64,000 nucleotides of DNA from Bdellovibrio sp. UBA4095 (GTDB lineage: Bacteria; Bdellovibrionota; Bdellovibrionia; Bdellovibrionales; Bdellovibrionaceae), in the NCBI GenBank assembly GCA_002381805.1, contig DFXZ01000013.1:132808-196807 (forward strand), in the 5' to 3' direction. Position numbers and translations under genes: made by a program. Under the pieces are notes generated by a model. That model saw nothing but the letters and a program-made list of their open reading frames with translations, was not told where the DNA came from and made no database searches. Shown in pieces: positions 1 to 8,516 of the stretch; positions within the stretch are counted from its first letter, which is position 1, and each line of letters begins with the position of its first letter.

Positions 1-488
1 GAAGCGAGAAGAGGAATTGTTGTGCCTCTGGATCCTTTATTTTTAAACGTCCAGCTCGTTTGGTCAGTCATATGAAAAGCCTCATGAATTGCCAGGCTGA
101 AAGCTTGAGAAGGATCCGTTGAGCGGTATTTTCCGTAATGAGCATCCACATGCAATAGGTTACGATCTTCAAAGGGAATCAAGGAAAAGGTCGATGAAAA
201 GACATGAGGAGGAAGGCTTTCATTTGCGACGGTGGAGATAGTGTTATGTCGAGCAGAAACCAAAAGTTGATTCGAGATATCTTTATTTACAAGCAGCATA
301 TCAAGATTCGTGGCCTTGAGATCGGGCCAGATTCTATTGGGACAATTTCTTAGGACGGATAGAAGTGAATGAGCAACGTTGAGGGTTTGTTTCTCGGGAT
401 ACTGCACATCTGCGACCGCAGGGACATGAGCTGTTATTAACATGGACAGTGCCAATAATTGTCGACCTACTTTTTGTCCAAAGCGCAT
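1..488 (-). CDS. Secreted HExxH protein, C-terminus cut off by window edge
   Basis: This reading frame starts at ATG 488 and runs open off the left edge (162 codons visible). An AGGAGA ribosome binding site lies six bases before the ATG. The protein opens with a short basic stretch and a hydrophobic core ending VPAVADVQ, a likely signal peptide. Around residues 135-139 it reads HEAFH inside the context LAIHEAFHMTDQ, which fits the zinc-binding HExxH helix of metallopeptidases; the third ligand would lie beyond the edge. A full-length HExxH protein at 19531-20874 has a similar layout (signal peptide, motif about 140 residues in), but I cannot say they are homologous. The family is not recognised and peptidase activity is inferred only from the motif. 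Confidence 0.72.
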   Translation of the reverse strand, partial: MRFGQKVGRQLLALSMLITAHVPAVADVQYPEKQTLNVAHSLLSVLRNCPNRIWPDLKATNLDMLLVNKDISNQLLVSARHNTISTVANESLPPHVFSSTFSLIPFEDRNLLHVDAHYGKYRSTDPSQAFSLAIHEAFHMTDQTSWTFKNKGSRGTTIPLLA

Positions 489-902
489 ATATTTCTCCTG
501 GTTTATAAACAGAAAATAAATGCAAAAACGATGTCATGATTTTCCAAAGGGAACACCGTCGAGCTTAGAGGTGGTAAATACATATAACATGCAGAGTATG
601 TGCGATGTTAGCTCCTGGGAGTTGGATGTATCTAAAGAAGTCACTGGACTGAACTGCGGAGGAGAGACGATGCCTACAGCCGGGAAAACTCTCTATACCA
701 TATACAGAATTTTTGATTATGGTGTTTCTGGGCTTCCAGGCTTTGAACACAATGTCGGAGATTTAGCTTTCGGCTATACGAATGGAACGAGTGACGGTAG
801 CTCTGCTGAAAAACGTCCGACATCGTTGGGATCACTGAATTATCACCGCTAGATTTCTCTTTGATGACCTGGTCGACCGCCACAAATTGACCTGATATTA
901 GA
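489..902. other. Sparse region between two minus-strand genes
   Basis: Apart from the doubtful 110-codon frame, I see no RNA gene, repeat or terminator in this 414-base stretch. It must contain the promoter of the leftward HExxH gene and the 3' end of the MAPEG transcript. Confidence 0.4.
520..852 (+). CDS. Doubtful small ORF, possibly a gene remnant
   Basis: A 110-codon open frame occupies a stretch where nothing else convincing is found. It has no clear Shine-Dalgarno sequence, signal peptide or recognised domain, although it carries three cysteines and a Gly/Ser/Thr-rich tail that could come from a decayed secreted protein. An internal ATG near 589 has a weak purine-rich upstream stretch. 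Two shorter antisense frames overlap it and look no better. It may be a remnant or chance ORF between two genes on the opposite strand. Confidence 0.25.
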   Translation: MQKRCHDFPKGTPSSLEVVNTYNMQSMCDVSSWELDVSKEVTGLNCGGETMPTAGKTLYTIYRIFDYGVSGLPGFEHNVGDLAFGYTNGTSDGSSAEKRPTSLGSLNYHR

Positions 903-1316
903 CTAGATTGAAAGTACGATTTCAATCCAGAGTCCTAGGACTGCCACCGCGCCCAAGCCGAAAGCCTTCATACGGTGAGGTATCTTGTTCGTCCTAATAT
1001 GGATAAGCGCATGAAGCACGCGAGCAAAAACAAAAAGCCAAGCCCAAAAATTAATCCAAAATCCAGCGAGCGGCACCAGCATTGCGGCAAGACAGCCGAC
1101 ATAAAACAGAACGGGTAGTTCAAATAAATTGGTAAAATGACGATCCACTCTAAGAACTTGCTCTGGCGGCTGACCATGATTGTAGGTCTTGAAGTATCGG
1201 ACATCGAATCCTTCACGTACCGCCTGAATCCGATTTCTCAACATGACTCCAGCAACGACATAAGTAAGTACGACCATTGCAAACATGGGATATACAAGCT
1301 GTAAATTTGGATTCAT
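903..1316 (-). CDS. MAPEG family membrane protein
   Basis: The 137-residue protein has about four hydrophobic segments and the layout of the MAPEG family (microsomal glutathione S-transferase / FLAP-like). These are an N-terminal membrane helix, a basic loop with NRIQAVREG, then RVDRHFTNLFELPVLFY, which matches the family's conserved R-x-x-x-N-x-x-E-x-P signature. Bacterial members are inner-membrane proteins, some with glutathione transferase or peroxidase activity, but the substrate here is unknown. The start is supported by AAGGAG six bases before the ATG. It is monocistronic as far as visible, and its length is normal for the family. Confidence 0.85.
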   Translation of the reverse strand: MNPNLQLVYPMFAMVVLTYVVAGVMLRNRIQAVREGFDVRYFKTYNHGQPPEQVLRVDRHFTNLFELPVLFYVGCLAAMLVPLAGFWINFWAWLFVFARVLHALIHIRTNKIPHRMKAFGLGAVAVLGLWIEIVLSI

Positions 1317-1649
1317 GTGAGTCTCCTTTGCAAAGACTCTACCATAGTGTGTGTTTGCCCCAGAAACTTAAACTGAGCCTAACGGAAAAGCTTGAGCTAG
1401 TTTGATAAGAATCGTTGGATCGGAGCATTCTGCGCGTGCTTTGCTGCTCGGCTGAACAACTTAGAATCCTTTTTGGGTCGGTGGTGGACTGTAGTCAAAA
1501 AAAAAATGGAGCAGAATGGTCTCATAAGCCTTATAGGCCCTCGAGAGTCCCTTCAGTCATTGTCAGTTAAATCCGAAGTAAACTTATGTTCTCTTTGGGG
1601 GCAGACGATTGAGTGTCATCTTTTGGGCGAATTTGGGGTTGTTTATATT
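1317..1649. other. Intergenic region upstream of surface-protein cluster
   Basis: This 333-base stretch separates the MAPEG gene from the divergent lipoprotein gene and should hold both promoters. A frame continuous with the lipoprotein stays open back to a TTG at 1473, but it lacks a signal sequence there and is not credible as coding. No repeat or RNA structure was recognised. Confidence 0.4.
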
Positions 1650-1937
1650 ATGAACACTAGATACTCACTAAAGCACTTCGTTCTCATTTCGATTGGTTGG
1701 ACTTCCATTCTGGCCGGCTGCTCCATGGACGTTCGCATCTGGAGTCTACATGAGGAGACTCTTCAAATGAAAGCTGTTTGGTTAGAAAATACGCCAGCTA
1801 GCAGCCAAGGAGTCTTCAGTACTGGTGGTTACGAAGCTCAGGTTTCCATAAGTCATTACAAGGTTCAGCCGAAGGCTCAAACTGACCAGGGTTATACTGT
1901 ATATTCCAGTCTTCAATCTACTCTCTTAAAGGAATGA
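1650..1937 (+). CDS. Small lipoprotein coupled to the fibre gene
   Basis: I chose ATG 1650 over the upstream TTG 1473 because it gives a clean lipoprotein signal: MNTRYSLKHFVL, a hydrophobic core and the lipobox LAGC followed by SMD. The product is 95 residues and no domain is recognised. Its stop codon overlaps the ATG of the next gene (ATGA at 1934-1937), so the two are probably co-translated. A small lipoprotein next to a long fibre protein suggests a role in export or anchoring of the fibre at the outer membrane; this is inference from position only. Confidence 0.72.
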   Translation: MNTRYSLKHFVLISIGWTSILAGCSMDVRIWSLHEETLQMKAVWLENTPASSQGVFSTGGYEAQVSISHYKVQPKAQTDQGYTVYSSLQSTLLKE

Positions 1938-4888
1938 AAAAGATGAACAGCCGCAAGTACTCTATTGGTGCAGTCATTCTGATTCTCACCTTACTCCCAT
2001 CACTAGGCTGGACGGGAGCTGTTATCACTTACCATGGACGGCTTCTGGACACGAATAAACTTCCTGTTGAAAGCTCTAATGTGACATTCAGAATTCGTAT
2101 TTACAGTCCAAATCCAAAGAAGTGTCTGTTGTATGAAGAAATTCGATCCATCGACATGAGTAATTCACAAGGAGTATTTGTCATACCCATCGGTGATGGA
2201 CTTGGCACCAGAACTGGCAACGACCCTGGCTTACAGCTCGAAAGAGTATTCACGAACGATCCCAACACTGAATATAACACCACTAATACTCCATTGATCA
2301 CCTGCAATACTGGCACATCGTATGCGCCCGACTTGCTTGATCAACGTCACCTTGAGGTTTCTTTTGACGATAATACTGGTACTGGAAACCAAACACTACC
2401 TCTCATGGATGTGAACTTTGTACCTTTTTCCGTCAATTCATTTGATAGCCAAAATATCGGTGGAACTCCGGCAGAATCGGTAGTTCGACTTAGTAGCGGA
2501 ACAGCTACGCCCCTGAGCCTCGCGGATTTTTCAGAACTCTTAGCCATTGTTAACGGTACCTCCAATCAATATGAAAGGTCGGGGCAACTGCGGGGAGCCT
2601 CGGTTCCAGCACTTGGGAATGGTCAGGTTTTAGGTTGGAACGCTGGAGGGTGGCAGGCGATCACACCGATCACTTCATTTTCTGAAACTGATCCCCAAGT
2701 CAAAGATTTTGCCAAGGTAGACTTGCCTTCTTGTGGCGCAAACCAGTTCTTAAAGGATGATGGCGCCGGGAATATGGTATGCGCGTCAGTGATAGGCAGC
2801 AATGGTGGCACTGTCACTAGCATTACAGCAGGAACAGGCCTGTCGCATGAGACAAGTCCAGGAAGCCCGCTAACGAGCTCGGGGACCATAAGTCTCGAAA
2901 ACTCCGGAGTAGTCGCAGGTCAATACACGAAAGTGATTGTTGATCTGAAAGGCAGAGTTACAAGCGGTGCGAATTTGTCGTCGGCAGATATTCCGAATCT
3001 TGATGCCTCGAAAATTACGTCGGGGACAATTGCACAAAATGTAAGTGCCACGTCAGTTGCCGCAACCAATGTAAACTCCACAAATTTACGGATTTACGAT
3101 GGCGCCAGTGAATATTTAACATTTACTCTTCCAGCTGGTGGAACAAGTTATTCCATTAAATGGCCAAACGCAATTGGCAATAATGGAGATGTTTTGCAAT
3201 CGGATGCTTCAGGCAACCTTTCCTGGATCGCAATTCCCTCGGCTCCTGTCGAAAGTGTGGCGGGCAAAACGGGAACCGTAACACTTTCTACTGCAGACAT
3301 CAGTGGACTAGGTAGCTCGGCAACAATGAACGTCGCGGCTTCAGGTGATGCTTCCGCCGGGGAAGTCGTCAAAGGCAACGATTCCCGATTGACCAACGAC
3401 CGTGTGCCCACAGGCGGTGCTGGCGGAGACCTTTCTGGTTCCTATCCAAATCCCTCCGTTGCGAAAATCCAAGGACGATCAGTCGAAACCACTGCACCAA
3501 CGGACGGACAAGTTCTTCTTTGGGACAATGGTAACACGACCTGGAAAGCTCAATATGTTCGAGCTCAAGATATTCGCACCATGTGGGGCGGAACTCAGTT
3601 GATTCCAAGCACAGCCTGCTCCGCGAATGAGTCAATGGTATGGTCTGCAGTTACGGATAGATTCACATGTCAAACCATCGGGACACTCGATGCATCTGCC
3701 ATAACCACAGGAACAATAGCCCCTGGAAGAATAGGATCGGGAGTAACTACCAATGCGTTTTTAACGACGGATGGTTCCGGAGTTCCTGGTTGGCAAGCTC
3801 TAAACAGTGATTTGCACGTTCAGTACGCTCTTCTTGCCGGTCGTTCCGGGGGACAAATCCTACACGGGGGAGCGGCTGCCAGCGATTCTTTAGTTTTGGA
3901 TTCCACATCCCACTCAACAAAAGGAACAGTTCTCTTGGCGCCATCTGGCGGCAGTGTTGGCGTCGGCACATCAAGCCCGACGGGAGTATTTGATGTAGAG
4001 GGCGGAACAGCTGCCAGTGGTCTTAACGGCGGGAATATTCGACTTAATGCCCAGACCGGCGGAGCTGGAAATACAGATGGAGGGGTGGTACTGCTATCTC
4101 CTGGAAATTCAACTGGTGCCGGAAGGCCGGGTGTAGCTGTAGTGGGTTCTGACACCGATGTTTCTATTGCGAATCAGACAGTCGGACAAGGCGGACTCTA
4201 TGTGAAAGGCGGAATTTATGGCGCTGATGGAATTACAACAAACTACCAGTTCAGATTCGGTAATGGCACTTCGCACTTCACTGCGAACACCAGTGGTATA
4301 GCATCACACTTGTTAACAACAGTAAATGGTGCTGAAGTGATGCGCATCATTGCCAATGGCAATGTTGGTATCGGCACCACTGATCCTACTCAACTTTTTC
4401 ATGTCAATGGGACGGCTCTTGCGACCGCCTGGAATACGACTTCGGACGAACGACTAAAAGAGGATATAAAAGAGATTGAAAATCCTCTTAAGAAGATTCT
4501 TCAGCTACGTGGGGTGACCTTCAAATGGCGAACAGACATCATGCAGCCAACCAAACACGACCGCCTTAATGATATCGGTGTTGTTGCGCAAGAAGTTGAA
4601 ATGCAGTTTCCGGAGGTTGTTAATACAGGCGCCGATGGATTTAAATCCGTGAACTATTCATCATTAGTAGCTCCTCTAATAGGGGCTATTAAAGAGTTTT
4701 ACCGCGATTTTGTCGGGCAAAAAGAATTAATCGCTATGCAAACTAGGAAGATTGATACTGTCCTGCACGACCTGGAAACAAAAGTCGACAGAACAGAATT
4801 GCAGTTTTTACGACTGGAGAATTCTGAGTTAAAAGATCGAATCAACCGGCTGGAAAGACACTTGATGATAAAAAAGTCTTCTGAATAG
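1934..4888 (+). CDS. Fibre-like adhesin with C-terminal peptidase S74 chaperone
   Basis: A 984-residue exported protein. Residues 1-30 form a signal peptide. Residues about 32-160 form an N-terminal domain beginning ITYHGRLLD. There follows a long Gly/Ser/Thr/Asn-rich shaft with phage-tail-like phrases such as GTVTSITAGTGL and NVGIGTTDPT. From about residue 835 comes an endosialidase-type intramolecular chaperone (TSDERLKEDI, then DIGVVAQEVE and a C-terminal coiled coil to residue 984). The autocleavage dyad looks intact: Ser837 and Lys842 have the same spacing as the Ser911/Lys916 dyad of phage K1F endosialidase. Cleavage would release a 148-residue chaperone from a trimeric fibre. This matches the mosaic adhesive trimer proteins described in Bdellovibrio, thought to contact prey; the ligand here is unknown. 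Confidence 0.85.
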   Translation: MKKMNSRKYSIGAVILILTLLPSLGWTGAVITYHGRLLDTNKLPVESSNVTFRIRIYSPNPKKCLLYEEIRSIDMSNSQGVFVIPIGDGLGTRTGNDPGLQLERVFTNDPNTEYNTTNTPLITCNTGTSYAPDLLDQRHLEVSFDDNTGTGNQTLPLMDVNFVPFSVNSFDSQNIGGTPAESVVRLSSGTATPLSLADFSELLAIVNGTSNQYERSGQLRGASVPALGNGQVLGWNAGGWQAITPITSFSETDPQVKDFAKVDLPSCGANQFLKDDGAGNMVCASVIGSNGGTVTSITAGTGLSHETSPGSPLTSSGTISLENSGVVAGQYTKVIVDLKGRVTSGANLSSADIPNLDASKITSGTIAQNVSATSVAATNVNSTNLRIYDGASEYLTFTLPAGGTSYSIKWPNAIGNNGDVLQSDASGNLSWIAIPSAPVESVAGKTGTVTLSTADISGLGSSATMNVAASGDASAGEVVKGNDSRLTNDRVPTGGAGGDLSGSYPNPSVAKIQGRSVETTAPTDGQVLLWDNGNTTWKAQYVRAQDIRTMWGGTQLIPSTACSANESMVWSAVTDRFTCQTIGTLDASAITTGTIAPGRIGSGVTTNAFLTTDGSGVPGWQALNSDLHVQYALLAGRSGGQILHGGAAASDSLVLDSTSHSTKGTVLLAPSGGSVGVGTSSPTGVFDVEGGTAASGLNGGNIRLNAQTGGAGNTDGGVVLLSPGNSTGAGRPGVAVVGSDTDVSIANQTVGQGGLYVKGGIYGADGITTNYQFRFGNGTSHFTANTSGIASHLLTTVNGAEVMRIIANGNVGIGTTDPTQLFHVNGTALATAWNTTSDERLKEDIKEIENPLKKILQLRGVTFKWRTDIMQPTKHDRLNDIGVVAQEVEMQFPEVVNTGADGFKSVNYSSLVAPLIGAIKEFYRDFVGQKELIAMQTRKIDTVLHDLETKVDRTELQFLRLENSELKDRINRLERHLMIKKSSE

Positions 4889-5067
4889 AAAAATAATCGA
4901 TTTTTTAGGCAGATGATTATTAGTTCAAATAACAGGAGCTTAAAAACACTAAGTACTTTTCATTACCCAGGATTATTAAGAATGAACAGCTGTTTATAAC
5001 AATCATTCAATGAAATCAGGAAACAACAAGCAAGAATAGGTCCTGCTTGTGAACGAGGGGGAATTCA

Positions 5068-5820
5068 ATGCAAATTCGGTCTAATAAATGGACGCTTCTA
5101 CTTAAAAGAATAGTTAGGGGTCGAGTTCCTCATTTTATTTTCTTGGCAGCAATACTTCCGCTTGCTTATCAAAATTGCTCTAAAGTGAACTTTGCCAATG
5201 TCCCTTCGGCAATGTCTGAAGCCGTTGAGAACGAGCCCGCAATAGATATTGTTTGTGATCCATTCACTGCGGCCGATAGATGTGGGGGGGGCATAGGTCT
5301 CATCGGCTATATATACCATCATCCTGGTGGCAAAGATCTTCAGTCGTACATAGAAAAAGGTACCCGACTAAAATCAATGATACAGCTATCTAGTCTTGAT
5401 ATAGCCCCCCGTGCATGGACGGCAGGCTTTCCAGGACCGAATGGCGTACTCATGGATGAAAAAAATGAGATTTTGAATGAGTACTTTGCTTTCGATCTAA
5501 GAGGAAACTTAACACTTCCTGGTTTCATGCCGGTCGGTGAATATCAATTTGCGATTGCCTCAGATGATGGTGCAGTTTTGGATTTTGGAGGTAGCACAAT
5601 CATTAATAATGATGGCACTCACGCAGTGGAATGGAAGTGCACGGAAACTCCCATTACATTGATTCACGGTGCTTCCCATCCGGTTCGACTCAGATATTTC
5701 CAGGGACCTCGTGTAGAGATCGCCTTACAAGTCTTTATTCGGCCCTGGGATCAGTTTTATCGCGGCTGTGGACAGAATGAAGGTTTTGAAGTTTTACCCA
5801 GGGAGATGCTCAGTCATTAA
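5068..5820 (+). CDS. PA14-like domain lipoprotein
   Basis: The 250-residue protein starts at ATG 5068 behind a GAGGGGG purine run. It has a long basic N-terminus, a hydrophobic segment and a cysteine at residue 37 (LAYQNC), an atypical lipobox. Residues about 75-230 resemble a PA14/GLEYA beta-sandwich: a stretch reading GEYQFAIASDDGAVLDFGG, then NDGTH, and later PVRLRYFQGP with aromatic and acidic residues. In PA14 proteins the SDDG loop often shapes a calcium-dependent sugar-binding site. It sits between the fibre gene and a beta-helix lipoprotein, which fits a cell-surface carbohydrate-binding role. The family assignment is by motif and the ligand is unknown. Confidence 0.75.
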   Translation: MQIRSNKWTLLLKRIVRGRVPHFIFLAAILPLAYQNCSKVNFANVPSAMSEAVENEPAIDIVCDPFTAADRCGGGIGLIGYIYHHPGGKDLQSYIEKGTRLKSMIQLSSLDIAPRAWTAGFPGPNGVLMDEKNEILNEYFAFDLRGNLTLPGFMPVGEYQFAIASDDGAVLDFGGSTIINNDGTHAVEWKCTETPITLIHGASHPVRLRYFQGPRVEIALQVFIRPWDQFYRGCGQNEGFEVLPREMLSH

Positions 5821-5870
5821 CCTGAACAGCTATTCCGAACACCACTGCAAACCGAAGAATGGAGCGCCCC

Positions 5871-7409
5871 ATGTTTTTACGACAAACCTTAATCTTTGCA
5901 ATCTTTTCGGCCTCAATTAGCTGCACGGGCACCCTTGAGGCCACCGAACAAATAGAGGGGTCTGGTTCAAAAGGAAAAAGGCCGCCATCGCCATCGCCGG
6001 CAGAGTCAAATGCGCATACCCCCCTTCCCGATAGTGTAGTTGTATCGATCGGGCAAAGTATACAATCTGCTGTTAATGCAAATCCTGCGGGGACGGCTTT
6101 TTTGATAAAAACTGGAATTCACAGGAACCAACAAGTGACTCCAAAAAGTGGAAACTCCTTTGTCGGTGAAGAGGGAGCGATTCTTAGTGGAGCTGTGTTA
6201 TTGACGACTTTTACCCAAGAAGGATCTTATTTTGTTGCTTCAGGAAGAGATGAGTCCGGTCAGGCTGTTGGCCAGTGCAAGACAGGTTACCCCCGCTGTA
6301 ACCACCCTGAAAACTTGTTTTTTAATGATGTGCCCCTTCGTCACGTGGCCTCTCTCTCAGAGGTCAGCGACGACACCACATGGTTTTTTGACTATAGTAA
6401 TGACAAAGTTTATTTTAGAAAAAATCCTGCGGGACAGAAAGTCGAACTTAGTTCCTCCAGATTTGCATTCGCAAATGGAACTGCGAACAATGTTTTAATT
6501 CGCGGACTGACTATTGAAAAGTATGCTTCCCCTGCGCAAATGGCCGCCATTGGCGACCACAGTGGCGCCGGAGAAAACTGGAAGGTAGAGCATAATATCT
6601 TAAGATGGATTCATGGCAGTGGGGTCAATCTTGGGAAAAACGGAAGAGCTTACAAGAATAAAATGTACGAAAACGGTGGAAGAGGTGCCGGGCTCATCTG
6701 GCTCTCCAACCAATTCATTTCTGGTGCTGTATTTGAAGGCAACACATCCTATAGACACTGCATTTACTTCGGTATCGATTGTGGATGGGATGGCGGCGGA
6801 ATGAAGTTTACACGAGGTGAAAACATCTTGGTGAAAGACAATCATGTTTATGAGAACGATGGTCGTGGTCTTTGGAGTGATGTATTTATTAAGAATATTA
6901 TCTACGAGGGAAACATTGTTGAAAATAACGTTGGCCCAGGTATTAATCACGAACTTAGCTATGATGCTATAGTTCGTAATAATACTGTAAAGGGAAATGG
7001 CACAGGATTTTCGATTTGGGGTTGGGGGGCTCAAATACTTATCCAGAACTCCACAGACGTAGAGGTTCATGACAATACTGTGGTGGTCCCGGCAAACGCA
7101 GATGGAATCGCAATTTTAAATTCCGGCGCTCGAGAAGTGAGCATTGCTAATGTGTACGCCCACCATAATGATGTGACTTTCTTAGGTTCTCCAGGAGACG
7201 ATGCGACGGGTGGATTTTGTGACCTCGCTGCCGGCTGCACAGCTTATTACAATGGAAGCGTCAGAATGGATTACAATCGGTATCATGTGCCAAGACTCGA
7301 CGGATGGTATTTCACTTGGGAATGGAATGCCATTACCTGGAATGACTACCGAACTCGAGCCGCACCTCAAGAACAGAACAGTACTATCGATACTAATATT
7401 GTTCCGTAG
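5871..7409 (+). CDS. Right-handed beta-helix lipoprotein
   Basis: ATG 5871 is preferred over ATG 5859 because GGAG lies six bases upstream, giving 512 residues. A lipoprotein signal ends in SISC, followed by a Pro/Ser-rich linker. From about residue 55 the sequence follows the parallel beta-helix (pectin-lyase-like) pattern. It opens with SIQSAVNANPAGTAFLIKTG and then shows many short repeats with N-x-V or N-x-I turns (for example YEGNIVENN, AIVRNNTVKGNG, EVHDNTVVV). Such folds occur in polysaccharide lyases, epimerases and phage or surface adhesins. I see no unambiguous catalytic signature, so enzyme versus adhesin is open. Its place between PA14-like and GH5 proteins suggests work on surface glycans. 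Confidence 0.78.
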   Translation: MFLRQTLIFAIFSASISCTGTLEATEQIEGSGSKGKRPPSPSPAESNAHTPLPDSVVVSIGQSIQSAVNANPAGTAFLIKTGIHRNQQVTPKSGNSFVGEEGAILSGAVLLTTFTQEGSYFVASGRDESGQAVGQCKTGYPRCNHPENLFFNDVPLRHVASLSEVSDDTTWFFDYSNDKVYFRKNPAGQKVELSSSRFAFANGTANNVLIRGLTIEKYASPAQMAAIGDHSGAGENWKVEHNILRWIHGSGVNLGKNGRAYKNKMYENGGRGAGLIWLSNQFISGAVFEGNTSYRHCIYFGIDCGWDGGGMKFTRGENILVKDNHVYENDGRGLWSDVFIKNIIYEGNIVENNVGPGINHELSYDAIVRNNTVKGNGTGFSIWGWGAQILIQNSTDVEVHDNTVVVPANADGIAILNSGAREVSIANVYAHHNDVTFLGSPGDDATGGFCDLAAGCTAYYNGSVRMDYNRYHVPRLDGWYFTWEWNAITWNDYRTRAAPQEQNSTIDTNIVP

Positions 7410-7472
7410 ACTTTTTGTAAGCGGGTCTTTGATTCAGAGCCATTAGCTAAAAGACGGGTACTGTATTTACTT

Positions 7473-8378
7473 TTGGGCGGCATGGGCGTTGCTGTTCTAA
7501 AGCTTATGATCTCCCAAACTCGAGTACTTTTGTTCTTGTCGGCTCTATTGTCGACTTCTTTGACATGGGCGCAGCCTAAATGCGGCTCTCTTTTCAATGT
7601 CTTAAGGCTGGCGCCGACCTATTCGTTTATCGATGTTGCGACTAGATTCCCCAAGCTTTTAAATACTATCGAAGATGTGGGGCAAAACCTGCGAGTGGAT
7701 CCTACCGTTTCCCATCTTCGGGATTTGCCATTTCAGCGTTCGAATCCTTATCGCGGTACGCCTGAGTTGACGATGATTGAGAGGGCAGGGCAGCTAGATC
7801 CTGAAATGCACAAAGTGATGATCACTGCCTATAACTCGCTAAACGATAGATCATTTCTAACTCGCTATCTAAAAGATCTATTCGCTGAAACTGTTGAGAT
7901 GATGTTCGCCAAAGGGCATCCGGCTGACCTAAAAGCTCTGGAGCGAGGTTATGTGACCGAGCGAGCGATCGGCTTGGTTGTGGTGCGCAGATTAAAAGAA
8001 GCTGGCGATGACGCCTTTACGACTTTGACGGGCAGTCGCCTGAGTCACGGCAAAGCAAAAGTGAATGAGCAAGAGCTTGTCCGGCTGAATGGGCAGTTCC
8101 GTGAGGCTATTCGAACGGGTCCCTTTTTCGATAGGCAGTTTTCAGAAAAAGATCCTTGGAACCATGGACCCTTTTCTCATCTGATTCAAAGAGACATCGT
8201 TCAGCGGGCATTCAAAGAAAAGCTAAGAAGCGAACAGCCAGAGTTCTGGGCATTCTTGGGTACAAAGAAAGGTGTTGGCTGGTGGGTCGACATTTTTGAT
8301 TCAGGAGGAGGCTTGTCTTTCTCCAGGCCAGAATCAATGAACCGTTATCTGCACCAAAATTTATTTGGATCGCCGTAG
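7473..8378 (+). CDS. Exported protein of unknown function
   Basis: The frame opens at TTG 7473; ATG 7482 and ATG 7506 are alternative starts, the last giving a compact signal peptide (MISQTRVLLFLSALL, cleavage near TWAQ). The mature part, about 270 residues, is mostly helical and charged by eye, with a conserved-looking C-terminus rich in Trp and Phe (EFWAFLGTKKGVGWWVDIF). No catalytic motif or known family was recognised. It lies in line with the surface-protein genes before and after it, with short gaps, so it may be co-transcribed with the beta-helix gene. Confidence 0.7.
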   Translation: MGGMGVAVLKLMISQTRVLLFLSALLSTSLTWAQPKCGSLFNVLRLAPTYSFIDVATRFPKLLNTIEDVGQNLRVDPTVSHLRDLPFQRSNPYRGTPELTMIERAGQLDPEMHKVMITAYNSLNDRSFLTRYLKDLFAETVEMMFAKGHPADLKALERGYVTERAIGLVVVRRLKEAGDDAFTTLTGSRLSHGKAKVNEQELVRLNGQFREAIRTGPFFDRQFSEKDPWNHGPFSHLIQRDIVQRAFKEKLRSEQPEFWAFLGTKKGVGWWVDIFDSGGGLSFSRPESMNRYLHQNLFGSP

Positions 8379-8516
8379 TACTTTGCAAATTCCTCCCCGA
8401 CCTAATGAATTTCTGTTGATCGAGTTTCAGATTGAGACAAGCGGGCTCCATTTTTTATGAATCTTTATCAAGATGCGGCTTTAAAGCTCCGATAAGTTCT
8501 TGGTAAGAGGAATAAC

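Noticed and set aside
1473..1649. N-terminal extension of the small lipoprotein back to TTG 1473
   Set aside because: It would place the lipoprotein signal 59 residues inside the protein, which is incompatible with export.
3820..4155. Antisense Pro-rich frame within the fibre gene
   Set aside because: Composition is the complement of Gly/Ser-rich codons in the fibre shaft; no start site.
6600..7070. Long antisense frame across the beta-helix lipoprotein gene
   Set aside because: Lies wholly inside a well-supported gene, has no ribosome binding site, signal or domain, and reflects the repeat composition of the sense strand.
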